Shown in pieces: positions 56,440-64,000 of a stretch of DNA of 64,000 nucleotides. The DNA is from Przewalskia tangutica. Its lineage: Eukaryota; Streptophyta; Magnoliopsida; Solanales; Solanaceae. The notes beneath the pieces are model-generated. The model was not told the origin of the DNA, did no database searches, and saw only the letters and a list, made by a program, of their open reading frames with translations. The number at the start of each line of letters is the position of its first letter. The stretch's first letter is position 1. The position numbers and the translations under genes are program-made. Location of the stretch: assembly GCA_029844215.1 (NCBI GenBank), contig CM056724.1, positions 36,990,446 through 37,054,445 of the forward strand. The letters run 5' to 3'.

Positions 56440-58335
56440 GCAGACCAAAATTGTATTTGCGAAGGTTTAATCCCTACTAAGTACTTAAAGAAAAGTACCC
56501 ATAAATTATACTCTGCTACAGGTGATAGCATTGAAATCAATTACAAGCTTTCAAAAGCTCATGTTTGTAATAATGGAGTTTGTTTCACCAACGACTTTAT
56601 CATTACAAGAAACATAACTGAAGATATCATCTTAGGAATTCCGTTCCTAACACAAATAAAACCTTATACCGCAAAACTAGACGGTATTTATACCACTTCA
56701 ATGGGAAAGAATCTCATATTCCCATATGTTAACCCCATTTCTACCGATCACAGTGATCACGTTAAACCTGAAAACAGTCTTTAGAGTACAACTATTAACC
56801 AATCAGGTTAATTATCTAAAGGAAGACCTTAAAATAAAAAGGATAGAATCCACTTTAAAAACCCCGGAGGTTATTAACAAAGTAAAAAGTTTACAGGATT
56901 CTAGGGAAAAAGAAATATGCTCAGAACTCCCAAATGCCTTTTGGAGAAGAAAGAAGCACACAGTAAATCTACCTTATACGGATGACTTTAGTGAGAAAAA
57001 CATACCTACTAAAGCCAGACCCATTCAAATGAGCCATGAGCTGATGGAACATTGTAAAAATGAAGTCAATGAACTACTCAAAAAAGGGATCATTAGGCCT
57101 TCTAAATCGCAATGGAGCTGCTCAGCCTTCTATGTCAAAAAGAATGTTGAACGGGAAAGAGGAGCCCCAAGGCTCGTGATAAATTATAAACCTCTTAACC
57201 AAGCGTTAAAATGGATTAGATATCCAATCCCCAACAAAAGGGACTTACTTAAAAGAATCTATAATGCTAATATTTACAGTAAGTTTGATATGAAGTCTGG
57301 ATTCTGGCAAATTCAGGTCGATGAAAAAGATAAATATAAGACAGCCTTCAATGTCCCTTTTGGGCAATATGAATGGAATGTAATGCCTTTTGGGCTCAAA
57401 AATGCCCCTTCCGAATTTCAGAACATCATGAATAACATATTCAACCCTTATAGCCAGTTTATGATTGTCTATATAGATGATGTTCTAGTATTCTCGGATA
57501 ACATAGACCAAAGATTATAAACATCTAAACACTTTTGTCCGCACTGCCAAATACAACGGTTTAGCAAGAAGTGCCAAAAAGATAAAGCTTTTTCAGACAG
57601 ACATCAGGTTCTTAGGACATGACCTCTATCAAGGAACCTATAAACCAATCTTCAGAGCCATAGAATTCTCCACCAAGTTCCCTGATGAAATTCCGGATAA
57701 AACCCAGATAAAGATTCTTAGGAAGTCTTAATTATGTAGCAGATTTTATCCCAAAATAAGACAGATATGTGAACCTCAGATAAAAGACTTAAGAAAAATC
57801 CAAATTGGTCGACGAATGCATACAAGAGTCACATCCAAATAAAAGAAATAGTCCGTAAACTTCCATGTTTAGAATCCCTAATCCAGAGGCTTTTATGATA
57901 AGAGAACTGATGCTTCGATATAGGTTACTGTGGTATCCTTAAACAGAGAATACCTCTTGAAACAATTGAAGCTTAGTAAGATTCACGTCCTGAAATCGAA
58001 CCAGCACGAAGAATTATTATAGCACGGTTAAAAAAAAATTATCTATAGTGCTATGTATTACAAAGTTTCAAGATGATTTGATTAACAAAGAATTTTTATT
58101 AAGAGTCGACTGCAAAGCAGCCAAAGATATTTTACAAAAGGATGTCAAGAATTTAGTTTCAAAACAGATTTTTGCCAGATGGCAAGCCTTGTTATCCAGT
58201 TTCGATTTTAAGATTGATTTTATAAAAGGTGAAGAAAACTCTCTACCAGACTTCCTGACTAGAGAATTTTTGCAGGGTAATAATGAGGCCAGGCTTTCCG
58301 GGCTTACGCCCAATACGACCCCCATTTCAGAGTAA
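56440..58335 (+). pseudogene. Component B protease remainder, RT and RNase H
   Basis: After the TGA the protease continues, with a frame change at about 56767. A 264-aa stretch (56726-57520) then carries RT from LVINYKPLNQ through FDMKSGFWQIQV, FGLKNAPSEFQ and YIDDVLVFSDNID without a stop. Frame changes after 57510 and losses at 57700-58040 break the thumb/RNase H junction; the RNase H C-terminus is open at 58048-58335. Confidence 0.85.
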
Positions 58336-59506
58336 ACCAGAAGAAAAACTAAAACAACCCTTTAAACCAGAAAGTTCGAATAGAGCCTTACATAAACCCA
58401 GTGGACAAAATATGTTCACAGTCCTGGGAAATCTCCCAATAATACCAGCTCTCCCTAAAGAGCCAACCCAGAAAAAGCAGGCGCAACCTTTCAAGGCCAC
58501 GCCATCAGAAACAGAAAGCAAAAGAAATTACAGGATGGTTCCCCCAGAATCATATTCGTAAACAAGAAACCAAAGAACCCAGATGAAGGAGCCTCCCGCT
58601 CCTATTCCAAAATGGGAATTCATCCCAGCACAGGTTTTGCCAATAATGGCATTAGATAAACAGTATGAAAGCTTCAGGGTACAAGACCTTTTTAAGCCTT
58701 GTTACACAGACCACCAGTATGTGGATAATCAGGATCCAATAAAAACAACAAGGTATTATGAGTTCATTTTAGTGGATACAGATTCCATTGAAATAGAGCA
58801 CAAATACTTCGATAAAACATGAGGAATTGAGTATTCCAAATTTACGATTAAAAAGATCTTAAGTCCTTTTAATTGGTATATGGATCATTTGCAGACACCA
58901 GTACCATTATCTGAGACCCATAAACCTCAAACTTATAACTGGTATGATTATAAAGATGCATGGTTTAATTTCCTATATGTGCTTTCAAATACCTATACAT
59001 GGTTTATAAAGTATGTTGAGGACATGAAAGATAAAGTCATTCCCAGATGGTTCTACGAATGGTGGAACATATTTGGAGGAAATATACAGGTGGTTGCCCC
59101 GAGCTTCCATAATCAGTATGTTTCTTTTACCCTGGAACAACAGATTTCAACACTCCCAGAGCACATTAAATTGTGTAAATTTTTTATTAGTAAACGGATA
59201 TCTTATATCCTTAATTGAACGTTCGATATCCAAGAGATAAATAGGATTAAATATTTAAGCAAAACCATCAAAATTAAAGGATGGAGCCCGAAAATAAAGG
59301 AAGATAAATTAAAGAAAAAGAAGTCATCTTCCTCAGAGGAGGCATCAGATTCCAAGGCCGAAACAAGACGAAGTCTCCTAGAAGCCTTAGCAAAATTAGA
59401 GAATGATGAAGACGTGGCATCTAGCCACAGTGAAACAGACAATTGTGGCATGATCATTCCCCGAGGAATTGCACAAGCCTACGCAGATGCGTATCTATCA
59501 AAATAA
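58283..59506 (+). pseudogene. Component B ORF3
   Basis: Open 58283-58561, 58583-58822 and 58880-59218. Breaks are a TAA near 58559, a GGA to TGA at about 58820 and TGG to TGA at 59216-59218. All domain segments described at 19506 are present. Confidence 0.75.
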
Positions 59507-59990
59507 AGCAGGAAATGACACTTGCCTCTTCGAAAAGATAGAGGACATAAAACAGATAGTGACATATAAAGCAGATTGTGACATTTGCCCCTTCGAAAAA
59601 GCAAGGGACAAAAAGACAAAAGAAGACAAATGGCGTTTGCCCTTCGTAAAAGCAAGAGGCGACATAAAGAAGACAAAGACGTTTGCCCTTTCGTAAAAGA
59701 CAAAGACATTTGCCCTTTCGTAAAAGCAAAAGACGCCTTTCAAAATAGCAAGGAATCTTAGCCTTCCATATGTTCTATCAGATCGTCCACTGCTAGACAA
59801 TAATTCATTCGAGGGGTATTTAAGGCTCTCACTTTTTAATTATGAAGGCATTCAGAAATTACCCCTCTCTCTCTATAATCTCCCTGCCTAACCTTGTATC
59901 CCTCTCTCTTCAATGCTTTGAATAAAATTTGTAAGTTTTTAAACTTATGTTTTAAATCTTTAAATTGTTGTTCTTAATCGATTTCCATCT
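59507..59990 (+). promoter_or_regulatory. Promoter repeats, core promoter and R at the 3' end of B(+)
   Basis: Single repeat set with TTCGTAAAAG replacing TTCAGAAAAG, TATA box 59817-59824, AATAAA 59921-59926. It continues into the third B(+)/A(-) fold-back junction at about 59990-60010. Confidence 0.75.
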
Positions 59991-60006
59991 TCGTAAGAGG
60001 CAAGTG

Positions 60007-60440
60007 AGATTTAAAACATAAGTTTAAAAACTTACAAATTTTATTCAAAACATCAAGAGAGGATACAAGGTTAGCAGGGAGATTATAGAGAGAGAGGTAC
60101 TCGAATGCCTTCTACATTACTGAGAGCCTTAAATAGACCTCGAATTATTGTCCTAACAGTGGACGGTATTGATTGAAACACGTGGAAGGCTAAGATTCTC
60201 GCCTTCGCTGGAGGCCCTTGCTTTTTCGAAGGGCAAATGTCTTTGTCTTCTTTCTCAAAGGGCAAACGCCTCGCCTTTCTTTATGCCGCTACTTGCTTTA
60301 CGAAGGGAAAACGCCATCGTCTTTTTGTTCTTTTGTTCTTTTGTCCCTTGCTTTTCCGAAGGGCAAATGTCACAATATGCTTTATATTTCACCGTCTTTA
60401 TCATCTTTATTGAAGGCGCCTCTTTCTTTTTCAAGAGGCC
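60007..60440 (-). promoter_or_regulatory. Component A promoter and R region, minus strand
   Basis: Minus-strand TATA box at 60128-60135; repeats at about 60200-60400, shortened at CTG sites. Confidence 0.7.
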
Positions 60441-61022
60441 ATCGTCATCGCTCTCGTAGGACCATTGGTCTTACTGAGATTGGATGCTACTTTTTCTTCG
60501 TCTTCCAATCTTCTGCTGCTTCATTTGTTGAAGCTTTGTCTGAGAAATAGGTTTTCCTTGTTCTGGCTATGCATCCTGGAAAACTTAAGATTCGCTGAAC
60601 TGTTGTTCTTCCTGAGAACTTATTTATGCTTGGAGCTATCATCTGTGAATGGCTTTTATTTGGATCATTTAAAACCTTTTAATAGTGAATTAAAATATCC
60701 ACCACCTGTTTGACATAAAATATTTGTGGATGACTTTTATGGAGTTGGCAAGAATTCTTCATATTTTCTGCGATCCTTTTCACCCTGAAATCTGGTTGAT
60801 TGTTTTCGTAAAACTGTTTTCAAAATCAATGTTTTGATAAAATATTTATTTCACAAAAGATGTTTTTGTGATACATAGCAGATGAAAACAATTTTCTAAT
60901 TGTTTAACTGATTCAGAAATTACTTCCTATGTTGGAGGTATCTATCTTAAAAGGCCTTTCGGCTATTTCCACCAGGATACGGCACAGGTCCTTCCGACCT
61001 TGCGTGTTAAATCCAATGGTTT
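60441..61022 (-). other. Component A intergenic region with hairpin element at 60982-61007
   Basis: As 1561-2127; the outer stem reads ACAC/GTGC on the minus strand, one pair altered. Confidence 0.65.
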
Positions 61023-63980
61023 TTAGCCTGACTGGTTTAGTAGCTGTGTCCTAAAGACCATCTTCTGTTTAATATGATCACTCTGATCAACAGACAAAGG
61101 ATTTATGAAAGGGAATATGAGATCTTCTCCCATGGCGGTAGTGTAAATACCATCTGGTTTTGCAGTATATGGTTTTATCTGCGTTAGAAATGGAGTTCCT
61201 AAAATGATTTCTTCGGTTATTTCTTTAGTAATAATAAAACTATTGGTGAAGCAAATACTTTTATTGCAAACCTGGGCTTTTGAAAGCTTATAACTAATTT
61301 TTATATCTTCTCCTGTAGCAGAGTAAAGTTTATGAATACTTTTGTTCAAGTACTTGGTAGGGATTAATCCTTCTCGGATGCAATTCTGATATGCTCCTGA
61401 GTTTAATAGTGTGATTCTTTCAATAACAAAATCTTGTATTATTATTTTAATTGGGACATGGTAGCTTAATGCTTTGGCCCTGGATATTAATGTTAAGCCT
61501 GAATCAGAGTTATTCTCTGTTTCTTCTTCTGATCATCCGTAATTAATCGCTTAGAAGTAGATGGTGCGCAGGATCTTCTGTGAGATCCAAACCTTTTAAT
61601 AAACTTTTAGCAAATGCCTCAGTTTCGAATGAACTGAGCCTTGTTTTTACCTGAAAATTTTCTTCTTTTAGATCCGAAATTTCCCTAAGCAAATCTAGTA
61701 CTGAAGTATCTGACTTAGCTTCTTTAAATTTATTAAAGACTCTTTTCATGTCAAAAGGCTCGATTGTCCTTTTTTCTTTTTTCTGGTTGATGATAAGCTT
61801 TTTAAGCTCTGTCAAATATTTTCTTTTAACATTATCGTCGTCGATGTGATCGATCATGTCAAAGAAAAATTCTTGGCTGCTACTTGAGATAACGCCAATA
61901 GTCTGTTTTGTACAGGTACAGATTTTCCCAGTACATTCACAGTCAAAGCTGGAGGTGGAACTATCTGAACTGTAACCTAAATCTAGTGATCCTTCATCAC
62001 TGTAATAATCATCTGAAGTTTCTTCAGAGCTATCACTGGACTGTTCTTCATCTAAGATTGTGAAAAGTTTTTCTTTTATCTTAGAATCAATTGCCAATAA
62101 ATTAATTTTATCTTTTTTATTATTGGGCTCTTTGCAATTATTGGCCATGTGGCCCGTTTTCCCGCAATTCCAACAATTACCCTTAATCTTGGTATTTTTG
62201 CTGGTATTATTTTTATTATATCCTTTTTTAGGAGTATAATTCTTTTTATACGCTTTGGAGCGGGGTATGTTATGCTTCTTTTTCAACCTTTTGATGCTCT
62301 TTGAAGGAGCAGAGATTTTAACATACCTGAAGTCTTCGCAGAAACTTCCTAATTCTCCTTTGGTGGAGTATTTTTGTATCTGATTATTAATCTTTATTGT
62401 ATTGCACAGTTCTAGGCCTGTTAAATTAATAAAGCTGACAATATCACCGTATGTCATAACTCCAAAGGGAGTATCGCCATTATAGGCTCTCCTAATATCG
62501 TTCTTACCTTTTCTACAAGAGTTTAGGCAAACCACTAATAAATCTTTCTTTCCAATAGTCATGGTTACAACTGTTTAGCATGACCTTGTTAAGGAATATG
62601 TCTTTATACCATTTAAAATCGTGTAGTTTTGGACACGTCAGATTATTAAGAATTTCTAAACTTCTATCTTGGAAAAGTTTTGGGTCTCCAATGAAGTGTT
62701 TACCTATACAGTATAATAAGGTCGTTGTAGCATCCCCTTGAATTTCATTACTATAGGTGTTATCGATGTTCCTTATTTGATCAGTGGTGGTATTCATGAT
62801 ACCAACTTTTATATCATCAAGTAGTAGTGGTCCCACCAATTTTTAACATTCCCGTAAAACTGAAACGAGGATCATTTGCCACTGGGCATCGTCCGCAGGT
62901 GTTTTTATTTTGTAATCGTAACACGCACTCCCATTTCATGGAGCACTTTGACAATTTGTCCTTCCGACATGCCATCTATGTTCCATTCATGGATTTCTTC
63001 TCCGCAATAGGTAGTTTGGTATGGGATACGTTCTTCAATAACATACGTCGGAAACGTAGGCCCTCTGTAGTAATGTTTTCCTTCTGTTCCAGAGAATTTT
63101 AAAATTTTATCCTTATCTTTCGAACTAGAACCTTCGGTTAGTACTTTGACAGAACCGTCAGGTTTTTTCGAGGTAGAACCTTCAGTAACTTTTAACTCTT
63201 TGAATTTACTGCTTATCCTGTCTAGCAAGTTGTCTTCTATTTCTTTTCCAAATTTCGGATGGCTATTTGCCGAAAATTGTGGAATCCTAAAGAGGGGTTC
63301 GGATAAGGTTTTCCCTTCTAACCTGACTGGGGTACTTCTAAAGGTAGAGGTATTACTTGCTTCTGTAATCTGATTAGAGATAACATGTAATATCTGATTG
63401 GTATAATTATTTTGTTGGAGAATTTTATTAATATCTTCAACATGTGTGATATCATTTGGATCTTTTATGTCTCTTTTAAAAGGAGTGGCTGTTAAGATTT
63501 CACCATTAACAGTGATTTTTATTTGTTCTAGCGGGGGTGTTACAGACTCTATAGTCTTTTCACCAGTAAACCATTTCTTTTATAATGGTGCTTAGACATC
63601 ATTCACACATGAAGTTTATTTGTGATTTCAAACCACCTAAAGAATTCTATATTTGTGTTAATTTTGTTCATGTCATTTATCCATGTTTCTTTAAACACCT
63701 TTCTCTCACTGAGTGAAAAGGTGCTTACATATCATTTTCTTTTAATGGCGTTTTCTGGATCTCTCCATAATTTATCAATGGTTTTCCAATCGATTTTAAA
63801 ACCGATGTCTTCTCTGATGGTGCCAAGGCTATCTCCACCATGTATTTCACTTCTGGTGGGACTACCTGTCTTTCTATCGATTGGTCGATAGTAGACTTTA
63901 GGTATGGCGGACGAATAATCTATTCCCTGAACTTTTCGCTCAAGTATAGTTTCGCCAGAATTATCAGAATATTCTTCCTC
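61023..63980 (-). pseudogene. Component A polyprotein fragment: linker, coat protein, protease
   Basis: Third copy with the same 5' truncation. A 339-aa minus-strand frame (62562-61543) carries the intact zinc knuckle CWNCGKTGHMANNC, the acidic segment and CECTGKICTC. The protease active site is altered to NSGAYQN (about 61395-61410), removing the catalytic Asp. The coat core (62839-62513) and linker (63228-62905) are in other frames. Confidence 0.85.
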
Positions 63981-64000
63981 AAACTTATGTTTTAAATCTT
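63981..64000 (+). other. Start of another A(+) unit
   Basis: The last 20 bases switch to the forward R region at the same breakpoint as 5095/5096, so a third A(+) genome very likely follows beyond the window. Confidence 0.65.

Noticed and set aside
1..64000. The whole array being an assembly artefact
   Set aside because: Copies carry private deletions and substitutions (for example about 150 bp missing at 32219) and divergent B lineages, so they are distinct. Individual palindromic junctions still need read support.

Overview
The window is plant nuclear DNA made mostly of degraded endogenous pararetrovirus (family Caulimoviridae) sequence. Evidence: a 16-nt primer-binding site matching the 3' end of plant initiator tRNA-Met (six copies), a 30K-type movement protein, a CCHC coat-protein knuckle, a DSG aspartic protease, a YIDD reverse transcriptase with RNase H, no integrase, and a promoter/poly(A) arrangement typical of a terminally redundant pregenomic RNA. 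A host island with a Ty1/copia element, an L1-type LINE and a tRNA-derived SINE fits an angiosperm. Species and viral genus cannot be fixed from sequence reading alone; a florendovirus-like or related endogenous genus is the best guess.

The central observation is two genome types. Component A: leader - P1 (about 101 aa) - polyprotein of movement protein, coat protein and protease, stopping just after the protease - intergenic region - promoter. Component B: leader - P1 (about 106 aa) - polyprotein lacking movement and coat protein but carrying protease, RT and RNase H - overlapping ORF3 - promoter. A and B share near-identical leader, PBS and promoter sequence, but their proteins are strongly diverged. 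This is what a split (bipartite) genome would look like.

Layout. 1-1068: 3' end of B(+). 1083-5095: A(-), 5'-truncated. 5096-10522: A(+), almost complete. 10523-15130: rearranged B pieces (RNase H scrap, inverted piece, B(+) protease-RT, B(-) with leader and PBS). 15131-15190: filler. 15191-21440: full-length B(+). 21457-25475: A(-). 25476-30892: A(+). 30893-35575: rearranged B(+) through ORF3. 35576-38108: fold-back scraps and a truncated A(+). 38109-44412: host island. 44413-49830: B(-) pieces, including a segment the size of strong-stop cDNA. 49835-59990: two head-to-tail B(+) genomes. 60007-63980: A(-). 63981-64000: start of another A(+). The B(+)/A(-) and A(-)/A(+) fold-back junctions occur three times at equivalent positions, so the array grew by duplication of already rearranged DNA; about 13.7 kb (1-13677) recurs from about 20365.

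No copy is intact. The most readable pieces are P1 at 5594 and 16096, the B polyprotein at 16447 and 55039, the A protease at 28911, RT at 32787 and 56726, and ORF3 at 52867. Many frame breaks sit at CAG/CTG sites and look like assembly or base-calling artefacts, so decay is probably overstated in places.
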